Shown piece after piece: positions 35,156 to 43,923 of a DNA stretch of 57,507 bases (position 1 is the first letter of the stretch; the number at the start of each line of letters is the position of its first letter). This DNA is from Streptomyces sp. UNOC14_S4. Lineage in GTDB: Bacteria; Actinomycetota; Actinomycetes; Streptomycetales; Streptomycetaceae. The translations under genes were made by a program, and so were the position numbers. Location: the NCBI RefSeq assembly GCF_020740835.1, contig NZ_JAINFC010000002.1:1-57507 (forward strand). The letters are read 5' to 3'. Below the pieces are notes generated by a model. It was not told the origin of the DNA. It ran no database searches and saw only the letters and a list, made by a program, of their open reading frames with translations.

Positions 35156-35878
35156 TCAGCCGACCGAAGCCTCAGTCCACCGAAGTGCGAGCGCGTGGAT
35201 AGTCTCCCACTGATAACTATGACCCTCGCGGCGAAGTTCAACGAGCCGCACATGTTGGACAGGAACCTCCGCCACGGCAAGATCTCGCAGTGGGCGGACA
35301 GCGTCACGGACTGTTCGCGCGGACAAGCGGCGGTTGCAGTAGGCAATGCCGAGATGCGGGCGGAGTACCGACGTCGGCTGACGCAGTGGCAGCCCCAAAC
35401 TTGTGCCAGCGGCAGCGAGGACTGCGTGGAGATGGAGAATGGGAGTCCAGGGCGCCACACTGTAGCGAACCGCGCCGCGCGAGGCAGTGAGTGGAATCGC
35501 ATGGAGGGTAAACGCTTCGGGTGTACGAATCGAAACAGCGGCGGCCAGGGCGTCCAGTTGCTCTTGGGAGATCTCGCCAACACGACCGATGCGCCCGAGT
35601 GTCAAATGCAGTCCGTCTTCTTTGATGTCATCCAAACCCAGGTGACGCAGCGCGCTTTGACAATGACGAGCATGATCGATGAGTGCTGGAGCGTCGGGGA
35701 AAGTGAGCATCCAGTAATAGGCGCGGGTGTCAGGAGTCCATCCGGGACGGTCCCAGTGGTTCTTCATCTCTTCAACCTGGCCGAAAGCCGCCCACTCGTG
35801 CGCGACGATGGCCGACGCGTCATCCAGGTTGCTCGGAGGGATGGGAGGAAAGACACCAGGATCGGCCACGAGCTGCAT
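35156..35878 (-). CDS. 2H phosphoesterase (2'-5' RNA ligase-like)
   Basis: A 240-residue protein of the LigT-like 2H superfamily, which acts on 2',3'-cyclic phosphates or 2'-5' linkages in RNA and nucleotides. The first HxT motif is LHLTLGRIGRV. The second is RPHLGIAYC, where the third position is Gly instead of Thr/Ser, so activity may be altered. The ATG at 35878 has GAGAGG upstream; the longer frame is not protein-like. It follows the zinc-ribbon XRE-TPR regulator by 16 bp on the same strand, so the two are co-transcribed. Two further 2H genes lie at 43.3-44.6 kb. Confidence 0.78.
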   Translation of the reverse strand: MQLVADPGVFPPIPPSNLDDASAIVAHEWAAFGQVEEMKNHWDRPGWTPDTRAYYWMLTFPDAPALIDHARHCQSALRHLGLDDIKEDGLHLTLGRIGRVGEISQEQLDALAAAVSIRTPEAFTLHAIPLTASRGAVRYSVAPWTPILHLHAVLAAAGTSLGLPLRQPTSVLRPHLGIAYCNRRLSARTVRDAVRPLRDLAVAEVPVQHVRLVELRREGHSYQWETIHALALRWTEASVG

Positions 35879-35894
35879 CCAGCGCACCTCTCGT

Positions 35895-37364
35895 CTACAC
35901 GGTTGGTCGAGCCATCCTGCCAGACCTCGCAAGCTCCTTCGCCTGCGGAGCAGACTGCCATGCCCGGAGTGCTTCTTCGTACTCCCGCACGGCCGGCACA
36001 TTCTGCCAAACCGTAGCCCCAGCAAACAGGTCACCGGCTCGCTGAATCACAGATCGGATCGGTGGGCCACCACCAGCTTCAAGGACCTGGCGGCCAAGGG
36101 CCATCGCCTGCTCGACGTCCGCTTCGGGGCCGGTCAGCAGCGCGGTCGCGACGTCCAGACGGACCAGGGCTTGACTCCACGCGGAGTCGGACTGCTCCAC
36201 CAGCTCGTCGATCTGCTCCGCGTAGGCGAGGACCCGGGGCGCATCAGCAAGGGCGACATGGACAGTCGCGGCGTTCGCCAGCGTGCGGGCACTGCCATAC
36301 GGTTCGAAAGAGATGCACGACGTCAGCCCCGCTGGGGCCGAATGACGAGCACTGAGTTCCTCGGCGACGGCAATCGCATGGATCGCTCCAGACCGATCGC
36401 CGAGCTTGCCGAGCGCTCGCGCGCGCCCATTCGACTGGAGCCGAATGGCCTGCGGGTTCTCCGGTGCGATTGCCAGGCCCGCCTCCGCCCACTGCACAGC
36501 GTGGTCGTAGCGGCCAGCGTAGTAGGCATTGAGTGATCGCGTGCCATGGATCCACATGAGCAGCTCAAGGTCGGTGATCTCCTTCGCCAGCCCCTCTGCT
36601 TCCTTGCAGTACGCCTCCGCTACCGATTCGCGACCAGCGTTGACGGCCATGTAGCCGAGGAGAGCGGAGGCTTGAGCTGCCACTCGAAACAGGGCAGCGC
36701 GCTGGCGCGGCGGCTGGTGCCCGTCCAGCCGCCCCTGAACGAAGTTGCGCAGATCGACCGCTTCGGGGGCGAGCCGGTGGGGACCTTCAGCCTCATACCG
36801 ATCGACCAGGTCGACCACGCCCTGTTCCAGCACCGAGACCGTAGCCGGATCGACGTTGGTGGACGTGGTGGCATTCAGCCTTTTAGCGATATCGAGCGGA
36901 CTCTCCCATGCAGGTGTCCGCTGGCCCGGGGCGAGCTGGTAGTCGGACGAGGTGTGCCGCCCTCGATCTGCCGACTGCGCCGACTGCCGTGGGAGCGGCA
37001 GCGGAACGAGCTCAGCCGGCGCGCCCAGCCCTGAGAGGAACTGGACGATCTTGTCAATGTGCGTCAGCGTGCGGGTACCGGACTCCAGCATCGAGAGGTA
37101 CGCCTGGCTAAGACCGGTGAGGTGCGCGAGGTCCTCCTGTCGAAGGGATCCCCGCCGTCTGACAAGGCGGCTTACTCGGCCAAAGTCCCAAGCAGTCAAC
37201 GCTTCACGGACCTCTTCGTCGCGCCAAACCCTATCGGGCACGGCAGCAGGCACGTGCTGTGGAGGGCACACAGTCCGAGTACACGCCGCGCACAGACGCT
37301 CAGGGTTGTACTGGCTCAACGGGCAACCACAGTCGTCGCAACGGCGTTTCGCATGCACCGACAC
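35895..37364 (-). CDS. Zinc-ribbon XRE regulator with TPR domain
   Basis: A 489-residue regulator. Residues about 6-30 carry CDDCGCPLSQYNPERLCAAC, a four-cysteine zinc ribbon. Residues about 65-125 are an XRE helix-turn-helix (LRQEDLAHLTGLSQAYLSML to HIDKIVQFLSGL). The rest (from about 170) is TPR-like (ALLGYMAVNAGRESVAEAYC, AVQWAEAGLAIAPENPQAIR). GTG 37364 has GGAGG eight bases upstream. The palindromic element centred near 37432 lies about 65 bp upstream and could be its own operator, with a second copy before the DUF4254 operon. The gene at 26286 is a shortened paralogue. Confidence 0.85.
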   Translation of the reverse strand: MSVHAKRRCDDCGCPLSQYNPERLCAACTRTVCPPQHVPAAVPDRVWRDEEVREALTAWDFGRVSRLVRRRGSLRQEDLAHLTGLSQAYLSMLESGTRTLTHIDKIVQFLSGLGAPAELVPLPLPRQSAQSADRGRHTSSDYQLAPGQRTPAWESPLDIAKRLNATTSTNVDPATVSVLEQGVVDLVDRYEAEGPHRLAPEAVDLRNFVQGRLDGHQPPRQRAALFRVAAQASALLGYMAVNAGRESVAEAYCKEAEGLAKEITDLELLMWIHGTRSLNAYYAGRYDHAVQWAEAGLAIAPENPQAIRLQSNGRARALGKLGDRSGAIHAIAVAEELSARHSAPAGLTSCISFEPYGSARTLANAATVHVALADAPRVLAYAEQIDELVEQSDSAWSQALVRLDVATALLTGPEADVEQAMALGRQVLEAGGGPPIRSVIQRAGDLFAGATVWQNVPAVREYEEALRAWQSAPQAKELARSGRMARPTV

Positions 37365-37426
37365 CTTGGTGGCCTCCCCAGAGGATGCGCAGCCTCAACG
37401 GCCCTTGATGGAACCTGAATTACACC

Positions 37427-37450
37427 AGTGATATCACCGAAGAGATGTGC
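37427..37450 (+). promoter_or_regulatory. Shared 24-bp element, copy 1, with perfect palindromic core
   Basis: On the plus strand the core GTGATATCAC at 37428-37437 is a perfect 10-bp palindrome, followed by CGA and the block GATGTGC. It lies in the divergent region between the XRE-TPR regulator (start 37364) and the Nudix-like gene (start 37623), and matches the 34965-34988 copy at 21 of 24 bases in the orientation of the downstream gene. It is a likely operator. Confidence 0.6.
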
Positions 37451-37622
37451 GCATGAACGCTCTTGCGAAGAGTCTTGGGCTCGGTCACGGCCACGGCCAG
37501 ACTGCGGCCCCGGTTCCCGCACGAGAGACGACACCGCCCGCCCGGTGAGGTGATGCCTGACGTCTCGACGAACACGAACTGGCGACAGCCGCGGCCACCA
37601 GCGCGTCAAGAAGGAGAAGTAG

Positions 37623-38123
37623 GTGGTCCCACCGAGATATACATGGATACCCGGCCTTATGCCCGATAGCATTCCGATTCGCCGTGTAAGCGGCTTTTGC
37701 TTCGATGATTCCGGCCGGGTCCTGCTACGAGAGATGACGGACCGCTGCGAACTTCCTGGGTGCGCGCCCGACCCGGCTGTGGGCGATGCAGACAAGGCCC
37801 TCATGCGTGGCTGCCGGGAACAATGGCGGATCTCGATCACTGAACCGATCTACCTGGGCTACCAGAGGGTTGACGAGCGCAACGGCACACCGCCGTATGC
37901 CGAACTCAGGATGGCGGCACATGTGACCGCCTTTCACCCGCTCGACGCCGATGCGAGCACGAGCCCTCGGTACCGGAGATTGCTCAGCCCGATCAGCAAC
38001 GTTCCCGCAGTGCTCCACTGGGGCGTTGAGGGCCTCCTTCAGGCAACGGCCGCAGCGATCGCCGCCATGGATCTACTCCAACTGGACCTATCGGGCAACC
38101 ACGATGAGGCGTACCGGGATTGA
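37623..38123 (+). CDS. Nudix-fold protein with degenerate catalytic box
   Basis: A 166-residue protein. SGFCFDDSGRVLLREMTDRC resembles the first strands of a Nudix domain, and GCAPDPAVGDADKALMRGCR followed by EQW occupies the place of the Nudix box. The consensus GX5EX7REUXEEXGU is largely lost: the first Glu is absent, and the REUXEE core reads RGCREQ. Pyrophosphohydrolase activity is therefore doubtful, and a binding role is possible. GTG 37623 has AAGGAGAAG upstream. It is divergent from the XRE-TPR regulator and shares the palindromic element with it. Confidence 0.6.
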   Translation: MVPPRYTWIPGLMPDSIPIRRVSGFCFDDSGRVLLREMTDRCELPGCAPDPAVGDADKALMRGCREQWRISITEPIYLGYQRVDERNGTPPYAELRMAAHVTAFHPLDADASTSPRYRRLLSPISNVPAVLHWGVEGLLQATAAAIAAMDLLQLDLSGNHDEAYRD

Positions 38124-38219
38124 TGGAGCCTGCCGTTGCTCACCACTGCGCGGCCGACAGCGACAACGGACTTCGCCGAACCCCTGACGCAGAGGTGTCC
38201 CATGAGAGGTGAGCACGCA

Positions 38220-39251
38220 ATGACCGGCTCGTACGAGTTCCGCCCGGTTTACCACCCGGCCGGGTTTGACGATGCCCTGCGCGTGGCGGTGGAGGAGGTG
38301 CGAGCCGGGCGGTGGGTTGCGATGCGGAACCTGCTCGCCCAGACGGACACTGACTGGGCACTGCGGACCACGCGCACGCAGGTGCTGGGCGTGGTGGCGG
38401 CCGGGACGACGACGGTGGAAGCGTGGTCGGAGGAGGAGCGGAACAACCTCGATGCGCGTGTGATGTGGGCGCGCGTGCTGGTCCAGCGAGCGCGCCGCGC
38501 GCACCGAAAGCGCTACTACGGCGCCCACGATCTTGAGACCGTGGCACGCCAGGCATGTTTAGTCGCAGCCGAGGCTGTGCCGGCCGACCCGGTGCCATGG
38601 GTGTGCCTGCTCGCCCTGGCCCCTCTTGATGAACACCAGCAGCGAGCCGAGCACCGCGTCCAGCCGTGGGAGTACATGCTTCCACCCGGCCCCTGGGGCC
38701 TCCTCCGACGGGTCTGGGACCGTGACCAGCAGCCCCGTGAAGCGTTCCACCGCATGTTCGAATTCTTCAACGGCTGCATCACCGGCGCCGCGGCCTCGGC
38801 TTCGGCGGTCGACTACGGACGGTGGGTCGCCTCCTGGGCCCCCTTCGGGTCGGCGCTGCTCGCGCTTCCTCTGTACGCCTATGCCGAGTCCTACCGCCAG
38901 CAGCTGGACCAGGCGCGCCGCAAAGGACGAGAGGATCCGCTCCTTCGCCGGCAGTGGGCCGAAGACCCTGCTCGCGGCGATGCTCTCAAGGCGTTCCATC
39001 ACTGGTTCGCCGTAGTCCCACACTCAGATCCGCTGAGGCGGTCGGTGGCCGACCTTTCTCACTTGGCTTTCGCATTGTGGGCTGCCCACCAGTACGTCGA
39101 GGCGGCGCCGGTATTCGAAGCTCTGGGACCCTACGGGTCCTTGCAACCGTGGGTCTACGTCGCCGACGATCCCCGTCGTCCGGAGTTGGCCGAGGCCGCG
39201 TTCGTGCGTGCTCGGAGTCAGTGCTTGCACGCGGCGGAAGCGTCGAGCTGA
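38220..39251 (+). CDS. Conserved hypothetical protein, 343 residues
   Basis: ATG 38220 follows GAGAGGTGAG, and a longer frame reaches 38136. The protein is helical throughout with no membrane segment or signal. Notable stretches are WVAMRNLLAQTDTDWALRTT, PVPWVCLLALAPLDEHQQ, QPWEYMLPPGPWGLLRRVWD and REAFHRMFEFFNGC. The overall look is that of a TPR-like helical repeat protein. It lies downstream of the Nudix-like gene on the same strand. I do not recognise a named family. Confidence 0.75.
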   Translation: MTGSYEFRPVYHPAGFDDALRVAVEEVRAGRWVAMRNLLAQTDTDWALRTTRTQVLGVVAAGTTTVEAWSEEERNNLDARVMWARVLVQRARRAHRKRYYGAHDLETVARQACLVAAEAVPADPVPWVCLLALAPLDEHQQRAEHRVQPWEYMLPPGPWGLLRRVWDRDQQPREAFHRMFEFFNGCITGAAASASAVDYGRWVASWAPFGSALLALPLYAYAESYRQQLDQARRKGREDPLLRRQWAEDPARGDALKAFHHWFAVVPHSDPLRRSVADLSHLAFALWAAHQYVEAAPVFEALGPYGSLQPWVYVADDPRRPELAEAAFVRARSQCLHAAEASS

Positions 39252-39319
39252 TCAGTTGTCATGGGCGCAGCCAGCCCTGTGCGTGTTGCGCCGTTTCGCT
39301 CATCTTGGGGAGGATTTTC

Positions 39320-40852
39320 GTGTCCATCCGCAACCGCCGGCTCCGCTTGGTCGACCGGCAGTCGCAGGGCCTGCACGACGACGAATTGCTGCGCACGCTG
39401 GGGTACAAGCCGGTGCTCACGCGGCGCATGGGTCCGTTCGGCAACTTCGCCATCAGCTTCTCGGTCATCTCCGTCCTGTCCGGCTGCATGACGCTGTACG
39501 GCTTCGGGCTGAACACGGGCGGTCCCGCGGTGATGATGTGGGGCTGGATCGCGGTCGGCATCATGGTCATGTTCGTCGGCGCGGGCCTGGCCGAGGTCAC
39601 CAGCGCGTACCCGACCTCGGGCGCCTTGTACTACATGGCGGATCAGCTCGGCTCGAAGCGGTGGGGCTGGTACACCGGCTGGCTCAACCTGCTCGGCCTG
39701 CTCGGGGCCATCGCCGGCATCGACTACGGAGCCGCGCTGTTCACCGGCGCCTTCGCCAACCTGCAATGGGGCTTCGAGCCGACGCCCGGCAAGACCATGG
39801 TCATCTACCTGTGCATCCTGCTCCTGCACGGCCTGCTCAACCTCTTCGGCGTCCGCCTGGTCAGCGTCCTCAACTCCATCAGCGTCTGGTGGCACATCAC
39901 CGGCGTCGCCGTCATCGTCGGCGTGCTGTGGGCCGTGCCCTCCCACCACCAGTCGGCATCGTTCGTGTTCGGGAAGTTCGTCAACGACACCGGCTGGAAC
40001 TCGCACTGGTACGTCGTCCTCATCGGCCTACTGCTCGCCCAGTACACGTTCTCCGGCTACGACGCCTCCGCCCACCTGTCGGAGGAGACCACCGGCGCCC
40101 AGATCAACGCCGCCCGCGGCATCGTCCGTGCCATCACCTGGTCCTGGATCGCCGGCGGCGTCCTCCTCGCGGGCCTCACCTTCGCCATCCAGGACTACAG
40201 CGGCACCCAGTCCACCGACACGGGCGTGCCGCCGGCGCAGATCTTCCTGGACGCACTCGGCACCGGCGGCGCGAAGGCGCTGCTGCTGATCGTGATCGTG
40301 GCGCAGTTGTTCTGCGGCAACGCCGAGGTCGCCGCCTGTTCCCGGATGGTCTTCGCCTTCTCCCGGGACGGCGCCCTGCCGGGGTCACAGTGGTGGCGGC
40401 GGGTCTCCGACCGCACCCGCACACCCGTCCACGCCGTGTGGCTGTCCGTCGTCGTCGCCGGTGTCCTCGCAGCCCCGTCCCTGTACAGCTCCACCGCCTA
40501 CGGCGCGGTCACGGCCATCAACGTTATCGGCATCACCCCCGCCTACGCCATCCCGATCTTCCTGCGCCTGCGCAACCGCCGCACCTTCCGCCCCGGCCCC
40601 TGGACCCTGGGCAGCTGGGGCCCGTTCGTCGGCTGGATCGCCGTGCTCTGGGTAGCGTTCGTGACCGTGCTCTTCCTGCTCCCCCAGAGCTACCCGGTGA
40701 CAGCCGACACCTTCAACTACGCCCCCGTCGCCCTAGCCGCCGTCCTGCTCTTGGCCACGATCTGGTGGCACGTAGCCGGCCGCCGCTCCTACGAGACCCC
40801 CACCTACGGCAACGCCCGCGAGACCGCCGAACTCGAGGAAGAGATCGTCTGA
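39320..40852 (+). CDS. APC-superfamily amino acid/amine permease
   Basis: A 510-residue inner-membrane transporter with about 12 hydrophobic segments. The first, FAISFSVISVLSGCMTLYGF, and AEVTSAYPTSGALYYMADQL are typical of the amino acid-polyamine-organocation superfamily (GABA permease-like). GYDASAHLSEETTGAQINAA matches the conserved loop before TM7. GTG 39320 follows GGGGAGGA. Its stop overlaps the ATG of the glutamine-synthetase-like gene by one base, so they form a two-gene unit: import of an amine or amino acid followed by gamma-glutamylation. Confidence 0.9.
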   Translation: MSIRNRRLRLVDRQSQGLHDDELLRTLGYKPVLTRRMGPFGNFAISFSVISVLSGCMTLYGFGLNTGGPAVMMWGWIAVGIMVMFVGAGLAEVTSAYPTSGALYYMADQLGSKRWGWYTGWLNLLGLLGAIAGIDYGAALFTGAFANLQWGFEPTPGKTMVIYLCILLLHGLLNLFGVRLVSVLNSISVWWHITGVAVIVGVLWAVPSHHQSASFVFGKFVNDTGWNSHWYVVLIGLLLAQYTFSGYDASAHLSEETTGAQINAARGIVRAITWSWIAGGVLLAGLTFAIQDYSGTQSTDTGVPPAQIFLDALGTGGAKALLLIVIVAQLFCGNAEVAACSRMVFAFSRDGALPGSQWWRRVSDRTRTPVHAVWLSVVVAGVLAAPSLYSSTAYGAVTAINVIGITPAYAIPIFLRLRNRRTFRPGPWTLGSWGPFVGWIAVLWVAFVTVLFLLPQSYPVTADTFNYAPVALAAVLLLATIWWHVAGRRSYETPTYGNARETAELEEEIV

Positions 40853-42261
40853 TGGAGACCACCACGCCGAACCGCTTCACCGCCGCCCGCGAGCGGACCG
40901 CGGCAAGCCGCCTCGCGGGGCGCCTCACCATCGACGGACTCCGAAAGCACGTCCGGTCTGGGCAGGTGGACACCGTGCTGCTCGCTCTCCCCGATCTTCA
41001 GGGCCGTCTGAAGGGCAAACGCTACGGCGCACGGCACTTCGTCGAGCGCATCGCCACCGGGGATGCGGACATGTGCGCGTACATCCTGGCCACTGACGTC
41101 GACATGACCCCGGCGGACGGCTTCGCGCTGACCTCCTGGGACAGCGGCTACCAGGACCTGCGCGCCGTGCCCGACCTATCCACCATCCGCGCGCTTCCGT
41201 GGATGCCCCGCACGGTGCTGGTGCACGCCGATGCCCAGGACCATCAAGGACAGCCGCTCGAGGCGGCGCCACGGCAGATGCTGCGCCACCAGCTTGCACG
41301 GCTGACCGACCGCGGGCTCACCGTCAAGGCCGGTCTGGAGACCGAGTTCATCCTCTACCAAGGCAGCTACACCCAAGCCGCCGAAACCGGCTATCGGGAC
41401 CTCCAACCCGTGGCGACCGACAACCTCGACTACGCCCTCGACCACAACCCGGCCCTCGACCGATTCCTGCGCCAACTCCAAGCTGCGTTAGAGGGTGCCG
41501 GGCTGCCAGTCGAAGCCATCAAGACCGAGTCCGCCCCCGGTCAAGTGGAAGTCACCTTCCCGTACGGGGACGCTCTGGCCGCCTGCGACGGACACACGGT
41601 CCTCAAGCACGCTGTACGCTCCATCGCCCAACGGTCGAGAATGGCCCCGACCTTCATGGCCGCTCCCGCGACGGGCCTGGCCAACGGCCTCCACCTCCAC
41701 CTGTCTTTGTGGCGCGGTAGCCGCTCAGCGCTCGCGGTCGACGACACTCTCTCCCCGCTCGCGCTCCAGGCCATTGCTGGGCTGGTCGACTCCCTGGCTG
41801 ACCTCGCTCCGCTCTACGCGCCCACCATCAACTCCTACAAACGGTTCACCAACGAGTCGTTCGCACCGACCCACTTGACATGGGGATTCGACAACCGCAC
41901 CTGCGCAGTACGGATCGTCGGCCAGGGCGACGGCCTACACCTCGAGATCCGCCTCCCGGGAGCGGACGCCAACCCCTACCTTGCCCTCGCCGCCGCCATC
42001 GCTACCATCACGGACGCCATCGACCACGACATGCAGCCCCCGCCGCCGTTCACCGACAACGCCTACCAGGCGGACAACGCACGGAGCGTCCCCCTCTCGC
42101 TCCAAGAAGCACTCGACGGCTTCCGCGAAAGCCCGGTAGCGCAGAAAGCATTCGGCGCCGGTGTGGTCGAGCACTACGCACGTCTTGCTCAGATCGAACT
42201 CGATGCCCACCGCACCATCGTCACCGATGCCGAACTTCGAAGGTGGTTCGACAAAGCCTGA
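40852..42261 (+). CDS. Glutamine synthetase family protein (possible gamma-glutamylamine synthetase)
   Basis: A 469-residue GS-fold enzyme. The N-terminal beta-grasp is near residues 25-110. Catalytic signatures: VKAGLETEFILYQ (metal-binding Glu), ATGLANGLHLHLSLW (His and ATP loop), PTINSYKRFTNESFAPTHLT, the Arg in WGFDNRTCAVRIV and LEIRLPGADANPYLAL. The dedicated partner permease upstream and divergence from primary GlnA suggest it joins glutamate to an imported amine (polyamine, ethanolamine or similar) to allow catabolism. I cannot choose the substrate. ATG 40852 overlaps the permease stop. Confidence 0.88.
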   Translation: METTTPNRFTAARERTAASRLAGRLTIDGLRKHVRSGQVDTVLLALPDLQGRLKGKRYGARHFVERIATGDADMCAYILATDVDMTPADGFALTSWDSGYQDLRAVPDLSTIRALPWMPRTVLVHADAQDHQGQPLEAAPRQMLRHQLARLTDRGLTVKAGLETEFILYQGSYTQAAETGYRDLQPVATDNLDYALDHNPALDRFLRQLQAALEGAGLPVEAIKTESAPGQVEVTFPYGDALAACDGHTVLKHAVRSIAQRSRMAPTFMAAPATGLANGLHLHLSLWRGSRSALAVDDTLSPLALQAIAGLVDSLADLAPLYAPTINSYKRFTNESFAPTHLTWGFDNRTCAVRIVGQGDGLHLEIRLPGADANPYLALAAAIATITDAIDHDMQPPPPFTDNAYQADNARSVPLSLQEALDGFRESPVAQKAFGAGVVEHYARLAQIELDAHRTIVTDAELRRWFDKA

Positions 42262-42359
42262 ACTCGACTTCCCGGTGGTTCGGGCTGCCGGGACCGAGAT
42301 TCTGGCAGCCCCACCTAAGATCCCGCAGTTCTGACCTACCGAAGGTGGACCTGCCTTTC

Positions 42360-43274
42360 ATGAACGTACGTTTCGGTACCTACAACCTTTACAAGCTCGC
42401 CATACCGAGGGCTCAGGAAGAGCGGAACCGCTACGAACAGGTGGTGCGCAGCATCCGCACCATGGGCGTCCACGTTCTCGCCGTCCAGGAGATCATCGGG
42501 GCCGAGCCCGACGACGGCGCCAAGGTCCTGTGGCAGCTGGCCGACGACACCGGTCTGACCTGCACCACGGCGCCCGACCCGACCACCGGTACCTCCGCCG
42601 GCCCCGCGCTGGCCTCCAGCCAGCACCACTTCCACACCGGCCTGCTCTGGCACCCCGACCTCACCGCCGTGCCCGGCGGGTGGCGGGCCTATAACGGGGC
42701 GCCCGACTTCTGGCACAGCCTGGCAACGCTCGTCCTCGACGCCGGCGGCCCCCCGGTGAAGTTCGCGTCCTTCCACGCCGATCCCTTCCGCCCCGACTGG
42801 CGCTACAACGAAGCCCGCCGCGTCACCAGCGCGTTCCGCGCCGGTGTCCCGGGCGCCATCGGGGCCGACTGGAACGCGATCAGTGCCGACCACCGCACCG
42901 ACGGCACCCTCTTCGACGACGATCCGTACACCGCCCAGGACCACATCGACCTCGAGTACCAAGTCGAATGGCGGGAGGATCCCACCGCGCCGCCGAAGGC
43001 CGACCGTCGGGCCAGCGAAGTCCTGCGCCGGGGCGGCCTCCTCGATACCGCCGCCGTCCTCGACGTGCCCTGGGAGCCGACCACCGGGCACTGGACGGAC
43101 GGCCAGGGCGACCCGGACCGGTGGGGGCCACGGCGCATCGACACCATCCGCATCACCGACCACCTCGTCCCGGCCCTGCGGGCGCACCGCACCGTCCGCA
43201 CGCCCGACACCCTCGCCGCATCCGACCACCTGCCCGTCGTCGTGGACCTAGCCCTCGCGGAGGTGGCCGGGTGA
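42360..43274 (+). CDS. Endonuclease/exonuclease/phosphatase (EEP) family protein
   Basis: A 304-residue EEP-fold hydrolase. The signature residues are in place: Asn9 in FGTYNLYKL, Glu44 in VLAVQEIIG, the Asp/Asn pair in IGADWNAIS near residue 160, and the terminal SDH in AASDHLPVVVDL near 294. The family cleaves phosphodiesters in DNA, RNA or small molecules using Mg2+. A GAAGGTGG site precedes ATG 42360. The stop overlaps the start of the first 2H gene by four bases (GTGA), and a second 2H gene follows. The three look like a functional unit for RNA or nucleotide end processing. Confidence 0.83.
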   Translation: MNVRFGTYNLYKLAIPRAQEERNRYEQVVRSIRTMGVHVLAVQEIIGAEPDDGAKVLWQLADDTGLTCTTAPDPTTGTSAGPALASSQHHFHTGLLWHPDLTAVPGGWRAYNGAPDFWHSLATLVLDAGGPPVKFASFHADPFRPDWRYNEARRVTSAFRAGVPGAIGADWNAISADHRTDGTLFDDDPYTAQDHIDLEYQVEWREDPTAPPKADRRASEVLRRGGLLDTAAVLDVPWEPTTGHWTDGQGDPDRWGPRRIDTIRITDHLVPALRAHRTVRTPDTLAASDHLPVVVDLALAEVAG

Positions 43275-43921
43275 AGGACTTCTGGGAGACCCACCACTGG
43301 CCCGAAGGGGAACGGCGCGCCCACTGGCACGTGCTCTTCGACGACCAGCCGGCCGTGCACGCCTTCGTCCGCGACCATGCCGAGCTGCTCGGCCGCCATC
43401 GCGAGCTCGCCCCGGTCCCCGTCGAGTGGCTGCATGCCACGATCCAGTCCATCGGCCCCCTCTCCCCCGGCCAGGCCGACGCCGTCGCTGCAGCCGCCCA
43501 GTTGGCAGCGCGGGACATTGCGCCGTTCGAGCTCGAGGTCGGCCCCGCCCAGGCCATCCACAACGGCGTCATCGCCGCGCTCTACCCTGAGGAGCAGATC
43601 TCCGCCCTCTACCGGACCCTGCGGCAGGTCACGGAAAGCGTCCTGGGCACCGGTGTGCTGCCGTCTCCGCGGGACTCGAGGTTCTGGCCTCACATGAGCC
43701 TGGCGTACAGCGGCGCCCACTGGGATGCCGACGCTCTCGCCGAGGCGCTGGTCAAGCTCCGCCCGCCCCGGGCCCGGATGACCGTGACCCGGGCGGTCCT
43801 GGTGGACCAGCAGCAGCTCTGGCGCGACCGGTACACCTGGACCCCGATCGCCGAAGCTCGACTTGGCCAAGGCCCTCGGCCGGACGCTGTACCGGCCGCC
43901 GCCCGAAGGGAAGGACACTGA
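43271..43921 (+). CDS. 2H phosphoesterase (2'-5' RNA ligase-like), first of a tandem pair
   Basis: A 216-residue protein. HATIQSIGPLS carries the first HxT motif (about residues 55-57) and FWPHMSLAYSGAHW carries the second HxS motif (about residue 140), so both catalytic His/Thr-Ser pairs are intact. Such enzymes open 2',3'-cyclic phosphates or hydrolyse 2'-5'/3'-5' linkages. The GTG start overlaps the EEP stop and the stop lies two bases before the next gene, showing tight coupling. The first residues (DFWETHHWPEGERRAHWHVL) resemble other actinobacterial 2H proteins. Confidence 0.82.
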   Translation: MKDFWETHHWPEGERRAHWHVLFDDQPAVHAFVRDHAELLGRHRELAPVPVEWLHATIQSIGPLSPGQADAVAAAAQLAARDIAPFELEVGPAQAIHNGVIAALYPEEQISALYRTLRQVTESVLGTGVLPSPRDSRFWPHMSLAYSGAHWDADALAEALVKLRPPRARMTVTRAVLVDQQQLWRDRYTWTPIAEARLGQGPRPDAVPAAARREGH

Positions 43922-43923
43922 CC

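Noticed and set aside
39208..40851. A long open frame running through the permease and into the glutamine-synthetase-like gene, suggesting a fusion.
   Set aside because: The part before 40852 is a shadow of the permease (Arg/His/Pro-rich). The permease frame has about 12 membrane segments and a good ribosome-binding site, and the GS-like protein begins naturally at ATG 40852.
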